Shown here in pieces: positions 51,840 to 60,967 of a stretch of 62,277 bases of DNA. The stretch is from NCBI GenBank assembly GCA_964598425.1, contig CAZRBV010000015.1, positions 1-62,277 of the forward strand, given 5' to 3'. The notes under the pieces were generated by a model that was given only the letters and a program-made list of their open reading frames with translations, was not told the origin of the DNA and searched no databases. The first letter of the stretch is position 1; every line of letters starts with the position of its first letter. The position numbers were made by a program, and so were the translations under genes. Source of the stretch: UBA12567 sp964598425. GTDB lineage: Bacteria > Planctomycetota > Phycisphaerae > Phycisphaerales > SM1A02.

Positions 51840-52870
51840 GGTGTTGATGGCGGGCTCGCAGCCGGTGGCGTGGCGGCCGGGGGTGTAGCGGCCGGGGGTG
51901 TAGCGGCCGGGGGTGTGGCGGCCGGGGGTGTGGCGGCCGGGGGTGTGGCCGCGTCGGCAAACAAGACCCAACTGGTCATGCTTGAAAACGGTTGATCTGA
52001 GGCCATGACCAGTTCGCCTGTGAATGGGTAGGGAACTTCAGGTCTGGCGTTTTCGATGACGACCGTTTCCTGTCCGATTTGGTTTCCATGCGCATCTCGA
52101 AATACGAAAGCGACACCGATGTTGCGGGTCACAGCGTCTGCATTGAGCAAACTCCCCGAGATGGTCATCTTGGTGTAGTCAATCTCTTCTCGGTTTTCGA
52201 CTGTCGTAAGTTGCTGAACTTCACCGGTGGGGCTTGGCTGATAAAAGACGCGTTGTTCAGGGACATTACGCATTGCGTAGGCGTACGCAGACTTGCTGAG
52301 ATAGACATCGTCACCCACCGGCGTGAATCCAAGTTTCTCAAGGCGTTTGTTTGCTGACTTCGCCTTCAGTTTCCGTTGTCTTTCTTCTTCCTTTTTCTTC
52401 CGGATGGATTCCCTGTGCCGGTCTCGCTCAAACTGCGCCTGTTGTCTCTTGAGCGCATTCTTCGCCCGGGTCAGTTTTTGCGTTTCGGCGATCACTGTTT
52501 CATAGGAGGCGAAATCATCTCCAAACTGGGCGTGGTCCCTCACAAATGCCTGAAGAGTTTCCAGCTCCTTTGTCAGTTTCTGGAGTGCAGCGTGTGTGGC
52601 GTTTACGTTTTGCCGCAGTGTGATCATCTGCTCTGTGCGTTCAACAATGCCCGTCCACAGGTCACCCACGTAACTTTCCTCACTCAGACCACTGTTGGTG
52701 AGGGATTGTTCCGCCAGTCCACGCAACGTGGCCTTGTCGATGTTGACCACGGGCAGTTGTTCATGTGCCGATGCAGATGTTTCACCTGAGGTCGTCTCAG
52801 TAGTCGTATCACCAAGAGTGGCGTTGAGTACACCAATCACAGTGAGCAGTGCGGTGGCTGTGCGGATCAT
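51836..52870 (-). CDS. Secreted coiled-coil protein with ATPPA repeats
   Basis: 344 residues with an N-terminal signal peptide (about 1-20). Residues about 80-190 are a highly charged coiled coil. Residues about 200-300 form a beta-rich domain (VYLSKSAYAYAMRNVPEQ to VVIENARPEVPYPF). The C-terminus holds about six ATPPA repeats, encoded by a 15-base DNA repeat. It lies just upstream of the membrane-anchored 142-residue protein (overlap 4 bases). The function is unknown; envelope structural role is likely. Confidence 0.72.
   Translation of the reverse strand: MIRTATALLTVIGVLNATLGDTTTETTSGETSASAHEQLPVVNIDKATLRGLAEQSLTNSGLSEESYVGDLWTGIVERTEQMITLRQNVNATHAALQKLTKELETLQAFVRDHAQFGDDFASYETVIAETQKLTRAKNALKRQQAQFERDRHRESIRKKKEEERQRKLKAKSANKRLEKLGFTPVGDDVYLSKSAYAYAMRNVPEQRVFYQPSPTGEVQQLTTVENREEIDYTKMTISGSLLNADAVTRNIGVAFVFRDAHGNQIGQETVVIENARPEVPYPFTGELVMASDQPFSSMTSWVLFADAATPPAATPPAATPPAATPPAATPPAATPPAASPPSTP
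51871..51945. repeat. 15-base tandem repeat (minisatellite)
   Basis: Five near-perfect copies of TGGCGGCCGGGGGTG with degenerate copies on both sides; A/G differences at the second base mark copies two and three. On the minus strand they encode ATPPA repeats of the secreted coiled-coil protein. Being a multiple of three, changes in copy number keep the reading frame. Confidence 0.9.
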
Positions 52871-52947
52871 GTGCGCCTCCTGTCCACACGCTGTGGTGTG
52901 GCCCCGCCGTCCCAGAGCCTATTCCGTCCATGTGGACGGTACCAGCA

Positions 52948-53418
52948 TCATTTCAGCTGATCGGTTGAGGTTTCCGAACCGGGTACGGCCGGTTCTTCAG
53001 GCTGTACCGATGCCGCTGGTATCGAGTCGTATCCACGGGCTTCGGATCGCATGGTCGCAGCCCGGTCCAACAGGGCGATGTGGTCGTCATCTCGAGGGAC
53101 CATGTCAACGTGCCACTCAACCAGATCGTGTGTGTGAATTGGCATGACTTCAAGGGCGAGATCCAGGCCTGGCGTTCCGCGAAGCCGAAAGCCAGTCGGC
53201 ATGGCACCAATCATTGGCTCCCACCCATCCTTCTTGATGAGCAGGTCGTAGGTTCCGTAGTGCGTGAAGTCCACCTCGACCGGTGTTCGTCCGATTTCAT
53301 GATGGTTGAGCCACACAAGTGCGCCAGGCGGCTCGGATGTGATGCGAATGGTCCGCCGGACACAGCCGCCTGCGAGAAGGGTTGCGGCAAGGAGCAGGAT
53401 GGCGGATGCGGGACGCAT
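52948..53418 (-). CDS. PEGA-domain lipoprotein
   Basis: 156 residues. The signal peptide ends in lipobox LLAGGC (Cys19). The mature part has a PEGA-type beta domain: RITSEPPGALVWLNHHEIGRTPVEVDF followed by YDLLIKKDGWEPM. PEGA domains are surface or periplasmic modules often found in planctomycetes. The rest (about 100-156) is polar and low in structure. LptB lies 38 bases upstream on the same strand. Confidence 0.82.
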   Translation of the reverse strand: MRPASAILLLAATLLAGGCVRRTIRITSEPPGALVWLNHHEIGRTPVEVDFTHYGTYDLLIKKDGWEPMIGAMPTGFRLRGTPGLDLALEVMPIHTHDLVEWHVDMVPRDDDHIALLDRAATMRSEARGYDSIPAASVQPEEPAVPGSETSTDQLK

Positions 53419-53456
53419 GTGTGGACAGGATATCGAGCATGGCCACTCGGGGCAGG

Positions 53457-54191
53457 TCAGTCGAATTCATCGCCCTTGAAGGTTGAAGCCAGATATGCAT
53501 CACGGACCGATGGATCGTTGATGATGGACTTCGGGTCGCCATCTCTCAGATTCTTTCCGTGATGAATAATGTAGGCCCGGTCGCAGATTCGAAGGGTCTG
53601 TTGCACATTGTGGTCGGTCACCAGAATCGAGATGCCGCTGTCTCGAAGCTTGGACACCTCGTGCTGGAGTTCTTCGACAGTATGCGGATCGACCGCCGCA
53701 AACGGCTCATCAAGAAGGAGCATTGTCGGGTTGGTGATCATGGCGCGAGCGATCTCAAGTCGTCGCCGTTCGCCGCCCGAGCATGTCCGCGCGGTCTCCC
53801 TGGCCTTGTGTTCCAGGCCAAACTGCGACATCAGTTCATCGCACCGTGTGTTTTGCTCAGTCTTGGAGAGAGTACGTGTTTCCAGAATCGCCATCAGGTT
53901 GTCACGAACCGTCATTCGCTGGAACACACTGGGTTCCTGACTGAGGTATCCCATTCCCAGCCGCGCGTGTTTGAACATTGGCTCACGTGTGACGTCACGG
54001 CCCTCAAAGCGAACCGTTCCCCCCTCCGGGGTGATCATGCCGATCACCATTCGGAATGATGTTGTCTTGCCGGCCCCATTGCGGCCAAGTAGTCCGACGA
54101 TTTCGCCCCGGTCCACCTGGAAGGACACATCATCAACAACGCGGCGGTTTGAATACGACTTCACCAGACCATGTGCTTCAAGCAGCGGCAT
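53457..54191 (-). CDS. lptB: LPS export ABC transporter ATPase LptB
   Basis: Powers LPS extraction from the inner membrane in the LptBFGC complex. 244 residues. It has Walker A GRNGAGKTT (36-44), the Q-loop stretch LGMGYLSQEPSVFQRMTV which is typical of LptB, the signature CSGGERRRLEIARA and Walker B LLLDEPFAAVD, and ends in VTDHNVQQTLRICDRAYII. LptF/G, LptA and LptC are not adjacent. It suggests that this cell exports LPS or a similar lipid. Confidence 0.93.
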   Translation of the reverse strand: MPLLEAHGLVKSYSNRRVVDDVSFQVDRGEIVGLLGRNGAGKTTSFRMVIGMITPEGGTVRFEGRDVTREPMFKHARLGMGYLSQEPSVFQRMTVRDNLMAILETRTLSKTEQNTRCDELMSQFGLEHKARETARTCSGGERRRLEIARAMITNPTMLLLDEPFAAVDPHTVEELQHEVSKLRDSGISILVTDHNVQQTLRICDRAYIIHHGKNLRDGDPKSIINDPSVRDAYLASTFKGDEFD

Positions 54192-54234
54192 GGCTCGGAT
54201 GGTAGTGGACGTCGGGGGCTGGGTTCGGATCAGC

Positions 54235-54630
54235 TCACAGAAAACGAATCGTCATCGGGTATCGCACAAACTCACGTTGAGAGGCGATCACAGCGCTGCG
54301 GATGGCCATGAAGATCAGGAAGACCCAGGGAACCCACAAGACGGCAATGCCGACGATGGTGACGGCGAGGAGCGTGGACCAGATCAGCATCGAGATTGCG
54401 AAGTTGCATGCTTCACGGCCGTGGTCGTCAACGAAGCCACTGTCTCGTTTCCCAGTCAGCCACAGGATGGGCGTGACAATGAATAAGACACCGCTCAATG
54501 CACCACCCACAAGAAAGATATGGCACAAAACGGCTGTTCGCACATCTGACTCTGGCGCAGAAGGTTCCTGTAGCCGCCTGTTTGGCAGGACGTGTCGGAA
54601 AGGTGTCGGGTTGGGTGGGTTCTCGATCAT
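54235..54630 (-). CDS. DUF4870/Tic20-like membrane protein
   Basis: 131 residues with about three hydrophobic helices. After a polar start, VRTAVLCHIFLVGGALSGVLFIVTPILWLTGKRDS and DDHGREACNFAISMLIWSTLL match the DUF4870 pattern (helix, loop with DxHGxEA-N). ATG 54630 was preferred over a longer reading. Family members are of unknown or assembly-related function. The gene lies between lptB and a two-helix membrane protein on the same strand. Confidence 0.78.
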   Translation of the reverse strand: MIENPPNPTPFRHVLPNRRLQEPSAPESDVRTAVLCHIFLVGGALSGVLFIVTPILWLTGKRDSGFVDDHGREACNFAISMLIWSTLLAVTIVGIAVLWVPWVFLIFMAIRSAVIASQREFVRYPMTIRFL

Positions 54631-54667
54631 GCCACTCCCGTGTATTGGGAAAGCGCAGCTGGAGCTT

Positions 54668-55663
54668 TCAGGAGTCGGCGGAGGAGGCAGGCTTGACCTT
54701 CCTGGCCTCATCGGTCCACTGGTCGGGATATCGCTCCGAGGCAATCGCTCCGACGATGCGGTGGATTCCTTTGAAGATGTAGTCATCCAAAAGCACCCGG
54801 TGTCCATCGGTATGGACGACCCACGCCTTGCTGGTTCTCATCCACCGACCCATGTCAATGTCGGCAAGGTCGCCTGAGGACCATGTTTCTCCCGGAAGAT
54901 CAAGGGCACCATCTGCATGGAGTGCATAGGTTCGGCGCTTGTTCTGCATCAACTGCCAGATGTACCACGGCACAAAGGGCAGGCACAGTATGAAGAGCCA
55001 CTGAACGGGCCGGTCGTAGGCAGAGGGACGCTCAGCTTCACCGTACAACTGGAGTTGAGATTCAGAGAGCTGAAGCCCGAGACGCAGCTGATCGCTCGCG
55101 TCGCCTGAAATGGTGGTGCGATTGCGGATGCCCTCGATCATCGCCCGCTCGGCAGTAAACCAGGTAGCCGGACTGGTTGGGCCTGTTGTGATCTTGGCGG
55201 TATCCCCATCGATGGAATCCTGTGTCGTGCCGTCGGCCTGGGCCTGCTGCACAGCGTCTGGAAGGACACGCTGCACAAGCAAGACACCCAATCTGTCGAT
55301 TGCCGATGGGCCGCCTGCTGAAACGGCTGCTCTGAGCCCATCGATTTCAGACGTTATCCCAGCCCCGCCTTCGATGGCAAGGTTGTCAAGCACGGCTGTG
55401 ATGAAGGCATTTCCATTCGCGTCGCTGGCGGGAGTGGACCCGGACACAATCGGCTCAGCCAATTGTCGGTAGCTTCGGCAGACTTCAGCTCGAGAGAAGA
55501 ACCGCTCCTGCTGTGGAATGATCTCGACGTAATCCCATACGCCCCAGACCCCCAGAACCAGACAGACAACAGCCACCAGCAGCGTCTTGATGGTGTACGA
55601 CGGCGAGAGCCGCGCTCTGATCGTTGTGTCTTGTGCCCCGACTTCTGATTCAACCTCGGTCAT
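54668..55663 (-). CDS. Membrane protein of unknown function
   Basis: 331 residues. One helix near the N-terminus (about 27-45) and another at about 225-243 (WLFILCLPFVPWYIWQLM) enclose a periplasmic-looking domain of about 180 residues with mostly helical, acidic sequence. The C-terminal 85 residues are cytoplasmic-looking (TYALHADGALDLPG and VLLDDYIFKGIHRIVGAI). No family is recognised. It sits in the minus-strand run around lptB, with 9 bases to the next gene upstream. Confidence 0.7.
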   Translation of the reverse strand: MTEVESEVGAQDTTIRARLSPSYTIKTLLVAVVCLVLGVWGVWDYVEIIPQQERFFSRAEVCRSYRQLAEPIVSGSTPASDANGNAFITAVLDNLAIEGGAGITSEIDGLRAAVSAGGPSAIDRLGVLLVQRVLPDAVQQAQADGTTQDSIDGDTAKITTGPTSPATWFTAERAMIEGIRNRTTISGDASDQLRLGLQLSESQLQLYGEAERPSAYDRPVQWLFILCLPFVPWYIWQLMQNKRRTYALHADGALDLPGETWSSGDLADIDMGRWMRTSKAWVVHTDGHRVLLDDYIFKGIHRIVGAIASERYPDQWTDEARKVKPASSADS

Positions 55664-55672
55664 GGCTGCATG

Positions 55673-56326
55673 CTACAGATTCTCGTTCATCGCCTCATGG
55701 CAGGTGGAGATCGCGAGAGTGTGGAGCATTTCATCTTCAGGCAACGTATCAATGAGACCAAGCAGGGCCTCAAGTCGCCGTGACGGGATGTGGTTGGGAT
55801 CGATCCGTGCTGCAGCAGCGGCACCAAGCTCAAGCAGGGCGTCTCGAAACCAGCCTGCGGTTGGTTTGTCTTCATTACTGGATGGATTGATCCGAGTTCG
55901 AACAGCCCCAAGGGGTCCTATTGCCACGACGGGGATCTGCCCGAGTTGGGTTGTTGGTTCGCGGCACAACACCATGACGGGCACCTCGCGGGCCAGAGCC
56001 AGGAGTCGAAGTCTTCTGGCGTCCGCTCCGACGAGGGGGGGCTGAACCAGATAGCGGCCTCGATCCACATCCATGGTGTCCGTGACGGTTTCATCGATGA
56101 TCTTGACGGCTGCGCGTGAAGCAAGGGCGAGTTTTCGTCTGGCGGCGCGAGCCGTCCAGAGCAATCCGAGGATCTCCACCATGCCTTCATAGTCATGTCG
56201 GCCATGGCTCATCGTCAAAGCCCGCTCAAGCACCCGCTCAGCCTCAAACCATGCTTCGCCTTTGAGAGCGGAGTCTGCTCGATCGACCAGATCTTGAATA
56301 GTCTTGGTTCGCCCTGCGGCTGCCAT
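55673..56326 (-). CDS. Conserved-type hypothetical protein, TPR-like start
   Basis: 217 residues, soluble and mostly alpha-helical. Residues about 5-60 resemble a TPR-like helical pair (IQDLVDRADSALKGEAWFEAERVLERAL). The middle (about 75-140) is a mixed alpha/beta stretch including PVMVLCREPTTQLGQIPVVAIGP. The C-terminus is helical. It is 9 bases upstream of the membrane protein gene and 27 bases downstream of the 190-residue gene. I do not recognise a function. Confidence 0.7.
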   Translation of the reverse strand: MAAAGRTKTIQDLVDRADSALKGEAWFEAERVLERALTMSHGRHDYEGMVEILGLLWTARAARRKLALASRAAVKIIDETVTDTMDVDRGRYLVQPPLVGADARRLRLLALAREVPVMVLCREPTTQLGQIPVVAIGPLGAVRTRINPSSNEDKPTAGWFRDALLELGAAAAARIDPNHIPSRRLEALLGLIDTLPEDEMLHTLAISTCHEAMNENL

Positions 56327-56353
56327 GAAGTTTCCTCGTGGATTCGCAGTGAT

Positions 56354-56926
56354 TCAGCCTGCGTAGGCTTCTGCCAGTTCCGCCGCAATAGCTTGATTGC
56401 CGAAGCTGAGTCGTACCCCACCAGTCGGAACAATCTCCACGACCACAGGCTGTCCAACCGAGATCAGCGTGAGGCCCTGATCTGGTTTTTCTGAATCATG
56501 CAGCAGCGCCTTCGCCAGGTCGCAGAGCACGTGCAGGTCGCCAGTGTCGGCGAGCAGTGGATCACGAGAATTGAGTTCGACTGTCGCGGCCGCGTCGATG
56601 CGTTGCCACTCTTCATTTGCGGCCAGGCTGAAGGCGACGACGTCAAACACGCTTCGCCACTTGCCCACCGGGATGAGCAGCAGTTGTGAGTGGTGCAACT
56701 TGTGCATGAGGTGGTCGATGACATCCGGGAAGCGATCGGCCGGGATGTCAAATGTCACCGCCCCCGCACGAGGCTCGCATGTCGTTTCAGAGACCGCGAC
56801 GTGGTGATGGTGGACGGTGTCTCCATCGCGCATGCGCAGATACGCGTGATCTTCGTCGGGGGACTCGGACTCAATGCCATGGTCCGAAATTACGCCTGCC
56901 GCTTCGTCAGCGGAAATGAACTCCAC
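56354..56926 (-). CDS. Hypothetical protein, GTG start
   Basis: 190 residues. I start it at a GTG (56926), because AAAGGAG lies 8 bases upstream; an ATG at 56833 would lack a ribosome site and an ATG at 57097 would overlap the divergent phosphatase gene. The product is soluble and acidic with four consecutive His near residue 38 (TVHHHHVAV) and a mixed alpha/beta fold. No family is recognised. It is the first gene of the minus-strand run that includes lptB and is divergent from the LMW phosphatase. Confidence 0.65.
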   Translation of the reverse strand: MEFISADEAAGVISDHGIESESPDEDHAYLRMRDGDTVHHHHVAVSETTCEPRAGAVTFDIPADRFPDVIDHLMHKLHHSQLLLIPVGKWRSVFDVVAFSLAANEEWQRIDAAATVELNSRDPLLADTGDLHVLCDLAKALLHDSEKPDQGLTLISVGQPVVVEIVPTGGVRLSFGNQAIAAELAEAYAG

Positions 56927-57022
56927 CTGAAATCTCCTTTGGGTCGCCGCGCATTCAATCCGATCCTGAGCCAGCTTGCAAGTCCGATCCGCGCTTTGCT
57001 CACGATTCCATATGATGGGAGC

Positions 57023-57472
57023 GTGCGAACCATCCTCTTTGTCTGTACTGGAAACACCTGCCGGAGCCCAATGGCTGAAGCCATCGCCCGCGTCCACTTT
57101 GACGGGTCTCGAGACGATTTTTTCATCGGTTCGGCCGGTGTGGCCGCCATGGACGGGTTTCCAACCTCCCCCGAAGCCATTGAGGCGCTGGAGCGAAGGG
57201 GCATTTCGTTTTCAGGTCGATCAAAGGCGTTGACGCCTGAGATGGTCCAGAAAGCCGATCTTGTGCTCTGTATGACCACTTCTCATCAGAGCGCAGTGGA
57301 GGTTTTTGCGGCTGGGGACGAGGAATTGCTCGAGCGGGTTCACCTGTTGGACCCGGACGGTGGTGATGTTGCGGACCCTATCGGTCAGGGGCAAGACGTG
57401 TATGACCATGTGGCAGACCAGTTGGCCCGATTGATTCCATCTCGTGTGGAGTCACTGCTCTCACCTGTTTGA
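57023..57472 (+). CDS. Low-molecular-weight protein tyrosine phosphatase-like
   Basis: 149 residues. The P-loop is CTGNTCRS (Cys8 to Arg14, CX5R) and the general acid Asp118 lies in VADPIGQ; both are intact. The start is GTG 57023, since no in-frame ATG exists nearby. LMW phosphatases remove phosphate from tyrosine or arginine (YwlE type). The Thr after the nucleophile (CTGNTCRS) is the form common in protein-arginine phosphatase; this is only suggestive. Its stop is 4 bases from the stop of the convergent pepA gene. Confidence 0.88.
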   Translation: MRTILFVCTGNTCRSPMAEAIARVHFDGSRDDFFIGSAGVAAMDGFPTSPEAIEALERRGISFSGRSKALTPEMVQKADLVLCMTTSHQSAVEVFAAGDEELLERVHLLDPDGGDVADPIGQGQDVYDHVADQLARLIPSRVESLLSPV

Positions 57473-57476
57473 CGGT

Positions 57477-58961
57477 TTACGCCAATGCCGAGGCTGTCTC
57501 CGCCAGAAGCCGACTGCCAAAGCCGGTTGGCCCGGCAACACACAGGTCGGTCGCCACATCGGTCGTGGCTGGCCCGGCAATATCGACGTGTGCCCACGGG
57601 ATTTCCGGGTCCACGAAGTACGAGAGGAAGGCGGCGCCTTGAATGGGGTGTCCTGATCGGCTCGGCCCGGAGTTCCAGATGTCGGCATGCTTGGCTCGCA
57701 TGAATTTCCGGTGTTCCTTCCACAGGGGAAGCCGCCAGACCTGCTCGCCACACTGATTGCCCGCTGCCTCGATCGCCATCCGCAGATCGGCGTCCCTGCT
57801 CCACATGCCGGCGCACCACTCACCGAGGGCGACAACGACGCCACCCGTGAGGGTTGCAATATCGATGATCTGGGTTGGTTTGATCTTGCGGCAGGTCCAT
57901 GCGAGGGCGTCAGCCAATACGAGCCGCCCTTCGGCGTCGGTATTGGTGACTTCGACGGTGACGCCGTTGTACATCGTGATGATGTCGTCGGGGCGGTATG
58001 AGCGTTCCGAGACCATGTTCTCGGCGCACGGCAGGACGGCGTGCACCTCGACCGGAAGTTTGAGGGTGGCGATGGCTTGCATCGCGCCAAGCACGGCTGC
58101 TCCGCCGCACATGTCGTACTTCATACCCTTCATGCCATTGGAGATCTTGAGCGAGTACCCACCGGTGTCATAGGTAATGGTTTTGCCGACGAGGGCGAGC
58201 CGGTGGCCCGATTTGGCTGCCTTGGGTTTCCACTTGAGGTGCACAAGGCACGGCGGGCTGGATGACCCCATTCCGACTGCCGTGAGACCCCCCATCCCAA
58301 GTTCCTTCGCCTTGGCGGCCGAGATGACGCTGCAGGTCATGCCGAGCTTTTTGGCCATGCTGCGGGCTTGTCTGGCAATCCACGAGGGGTTGGCAATGTT
58401 GGGCGGTGTCGAGCCGAGCCTTCTGGCTTCGTTGGAGCCCTCACTCAGAATGCATCCACGGCGAAGGCCCCCTCGGGCGGCTCCTTCCCTGCTTGTCAGG
58501 ACAAGCGTGCCCGAGGCAGCCTCTCCAACGGCGGCGGCGCCTCGCCATGTTTCCTGCCGCCAGTTCGCCAGCACCATGCCCTCCGCCATCGCCTGCGCCG
58601 CGGCTGCCGGGTTTTTGCCGAGCGGCCCGCTGATGCATCCATTGAGTTCAATGTGGGCTGCAGAGGCGCCCATTGCGTGCAGGGCGGCAACGAGTTTGGC
58701 CCCAGCGGCGCGGAGCGATTGGGCGGTCGGCTGGGAATCACCCAGCCCGATCAGAATGGCTGAGTCACTTCCGACCGCAATCTGTCCCGCTTCAGCAGAG
58801 AAGCCGGGCCTGGTTCGGGCGGCTTCCAATCCACCATGACACTGCTTGTCGAGCGACTTCAAACTCACAGGAAGCCGTTTGGCCGATGCGGCGATGCCGG
58901 CGACGGTGACGCCGCGGCGGGGAGTTCCGGTTCGAATCGTGCGGTACATGGGGAGTGGCAT
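57477..58961 (-). CDS. pepA: Leucyl aminopeptidase, M17 family
   Basis: A metal-dependent aminopeptidase of 494 residues. The catalytic domain shows LVGKTITYDTGGYSLK (metal-binding Lys, Asp), YDMCGGAAVLGAM and NTDAEGRLVLADAL, all conserved. Residues about 1-160 are the variable N-terminal domain. The ATG at 58961 was chosen; an ATG at 58949 or an upstream GTG would also work. It is divergent from the thiE gene. Confidence 0.9.
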   Translation of the reverse strand: MPLPMYRTIRTGTPRRGVTVAGIAASAKRLPVSLKSLDKQCHGGLEAARTRPGFSAEAGQIAVGSDSAILIGLGDSQPTAQSLRAAGAKLVAALHAMGASAAHIELNGCISGPLGKNPAAAAQAMAEGMVLANWRQETWRGAAAVGEAASGTLVLTSREGAARGGLRRGCILSEGSNEARRLGSTPPNIANPSWIARQARSMAKKLGMTCSVISAAKAKELGMGGLTAVGMGSSSPPCLVHLKWKPKAAKSGHRLALVGKTITYDTGGYSLKISNGMKGMKYDMCGGAAVLGAMQAIATLKLPVEVHAVLPCAENMVSERSYRPDDIITMYNGVTVEVTNTDAEGRLVLADALAWTCRKIKPTQIIDIATLTGGVVVALGEWCAGMWSRDADLRMAIEAAGNQCGEQVWRLPLWKEHRKFMRAKHADIWNSGPSRSGHPIQGAAFLSYFVDPEIPWAHVDIAGPATTDVATDLCVAGPTGFGSRLLAETASALA

Positions 58962-59031
58962 CGGTTCAACATGGCCTGTGGCAGCAATAACAGATACCTG
59001 CTTGGAATTGACTCGGTGAGGGTGCTCTACA

Positions 59032-60078
59032 ATGGGCTCGATGTCCCTCGACCGACTTATTGACGCTGCGTTGAATCGGGGGAGCGAGGGCGTTCGAACG
59101 CTCGAAGACATTGCTCGTTTCATCCTCAATGACGCTGCGCTCAGCGAGTCGCTCAAACGTCTTCGGCACGACCTGCGGGCGGTGGCCGATTCGATCTGGC
59201 CCGGCGGACGCGTGGTGTGGTCAAGAGATACCGCGGGCGATGTTGGAACTGATATCAATGCGCCGAGCGAGCATCAGCGAGACAATCTCGTGAGCATTGC
59301 AGCGGCAGCGACGCGGCGAGCAACCGAAGCGATACGCAGTCTCGAGGAGGTCGCCAAGTTGGACGACCCGGCGGAAGCCCCGGACCTTGAGTCCTTGCGG
59401 TACTTGCTCTACGACCTGGGTGCTCGGATTGAGCGGCAGGTGGGCACGGGCTGTGAGCAGTGGCGGCTGTGCCTGCTCTTGACGGAGTCGTCATGCCGAC
59501 TTCCGTGGCGGGACGTACTCGACGCTGCCCTTGCTGGCGGAGTTGACTGTGTTCAGGTGCGGGAGAAGCAGCTGGATGCCGATGCGATGCTTGTCCGGGC
59601 AAGGGAAGTTGTGCACGTGTGCCGAGGCGTGAATGTCCCGGTCATTGTGAATGATCGCGTCGACGTGGCGCTTGCCGCAGGTGCGGCGGGTGTCCATCTC
59701 GGTCAGCATGACCTGCCAATCGACGAGGCTCGAAAGCAGTGTGGGCGGCGACTCATTGTGGGGCTGAGTACGCATGGTCCAGCCGAGGCGGCCGCCGCGG
59801 TCGAGGCGGGCGCGGACTACGTGGGCATTGGCCCGGTGTTTTCAACGGACACCAAGCCGGAACTCACCGGCGCGGGACTTGGCCGTGTGAGCGAGACGCT
59901 TCCAGTGATCGGTTCTCTGCCCCATCTGGCGATTGGTGGAGTGACACCGGCGCGGGCTGGCGAGGTGTATGCGGCAGGTGCTCAGGGAGTTGCAATTGGT
60001 GCGGCGATCTGCGGCAGCACCGATCCACATGAGGCCGCTGCCGCGTGCCTTCGAGCATGCCCGGCGGTTCAGCCATGA
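59032..60078 (+). CDS. thiE: ThiD2-ThiE fusion, thiamine-phosphate synthase
   Basis: Joins HMP-diphosphate and thiazole phosphate to thiamine phosphate. 348 residues. Residues about 1-140 match the ThiD2-type N-terminal domain (LDRLIDAALNRGSEGVRTLE, SRDTAGDVGTD), found in fused proteins of cyanobacteria and planctomycetes. Residues about 145-345 are ThiE, with VDCVQVREKQ, VIVNDRVDVALAAGAAGVHLGQ and YVGIGPVFSTDTKPE. No TPP riboswitch is visible upstream (CTGAGA and the second helix are absent). An in-frame ATG at 59041 is a possible alternative start. The next gene overlaps the stop by 4 bases. Confidence 0.9.
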   Translation: MGSMSLDRLIDAALNRGSEGVRTLEDIARFILNDAALSESLKRLRHDLRAVADSIWPGGRVVWSRDTAGDVGTDINAPSEHQRDNLVSIAAAATRRATEAIRSLEEVAKLDDPAEAPDLESLRYLLYDLGARIERQVGTGCEQWRLCLLLTESSCRLPWRDVLDAALAGGVDCVQVREKQLDADAMLVRAREVVHVCRGVNVPVIVNDRVDVALAAGAAGVHLGQHDLPIDEARKQCGRRLIVGLSTHGPAEAAAAVEAGADYVGIGPVFSTDTKPELTGAGLGRVSETLPVIGSLPHLAIGGVTPARAGEVYAAGAQGVAIGAAICGSTDPHEAAAACLRACPAVQP

Positions 60079-60905
60079 TTACCGATGTGCGGTGCATTGT
60101 TCTTGGGTCAGGTACGAGTGCGGGCGTGCCGGCGATCGGATGCGACTGCGAGACATGTCGGTCGGACGATCCGCGTGATACGCGGCTTCGCACAGCGGCC
60201 GCCGTCTGCTGGACCGATCCGGAGGGCAGCGAGCGGACCATTCTGATCGATGCCTCGCCCGATCTGCGGCAGCAGGTGCTTCGCGCGGGAATCACCCGTT
60301 GCGACGGCATCTTCTTTACCCACAACCACGTGGATCACACGTTCGGTCTTGACGAGGTGCGGCGGTTCAATGTCGTGCAGGGAACGCCGATCGACATCTG
60401 GGCCGAGCCGCACACAATTGAACATCTTGAGCGGGTCTACAAGCACATCTTCCAGAAGCATGAGAATGTCAATGACTCCTTCATCGCCAATGTTGAGGTG
60501 CACCCATTGAGCCCGGTCGAGCCAGTCGAGCTCTTCGGACTCACGATCGAGCCGCTGCGGTTCATGCACGGCAATCTGCCGATTCTCGGCTTCCGCATAG
60601 AGGCCGACGAGGGCCCGGATTGGCCGCTCCCACTGGCCTGGTGTACCGATGTCTCAGACATCCCGGACGAAACAAGGCCGCGCCTGGTGGGCCTTGAGAC
60701 GTTGTTTCTGGACATGCTCCGCGAGCGAAGGCACTACACCCACCTGAACTGCGACGACGCTGTGAAAGAGGCCTACGCCATCGGGGCCCGCCGGACGTGG
60801 TTTATTCACATGGCCCACCAGATCAAGCATGCCGAGGTTGACGACGCGCTCCCAGAGGGCATGGCGCTCGCCTGGGATGGTCTCACTGTCGACTGGAGCG
60901 GCTGA
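60075..60905 (+). CDS. PhnP-like MBL-fold phosphodiesterase
   Basis: 276 residues. The N-terminal VLGSGTSAGVPAIGCDCETC is the PhnP signature with its structural zinc cysteines. FTHNHVDHTFGLDEVRRF is the metal motif HxHxDH, and MHGNLPILGFR, WCTDVSDIPD and WFIHMAHQIKH complete the site. PhnP cleaves ribosyl 1,2-cyclic phosphates from phosphonate breakdown, but many relatives work on other cyclic phosphodiesters; no phn operon is present, so the substrate is open. It starts inside the thiE stop (ATGA). Confidence 0.85.
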   Translation: MITDVRCIVLGSGTSAGVPAIGCDCETCRSDDPRDTRLRTAAAVCWTDPEGSERTILIDASPDLRQQVLRAGITRCDGIFFTHNHVDHTFGLDEVRRFNVVQGTPIDIWAEPHTIEHLERVYKHIFQKHENVNDSFIANVEVHPLSPVEPVELFGLTIEPLRFMHGNLPILGFRIEADEGPDWPLPLAWCTDVSDIPDETRPRLVGLETLFLDMLRERRHYTHLNCDDAVKEAYAIGARRTWFIHMAHQIKHAEVDDALPEGMALAWDGLTVDWSG

Positions 60906-60967
60906 GTCCATCTGCCCCCGCTCCTGATCGACAGCCAGCAACCGCTGGCTGTTATCATGCGGGACTC

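Noticed and set aside
51871..51945. CRISPR-like repeat array
   Set aside because: The units are contiguous without spacers and are translated as ATPPA repeats.
58177..58839. A 220-residue plus-strand frame inside pepA
   Set aside because: It is antisense to the M17 catalytic domain; high GC produces such open frames.
58962..59031. TPP riboswitch upstream of thiE
   Set aside because: The gap is only 70 bases and the CTGAGA and ACCTGA-type core motifs are absent.
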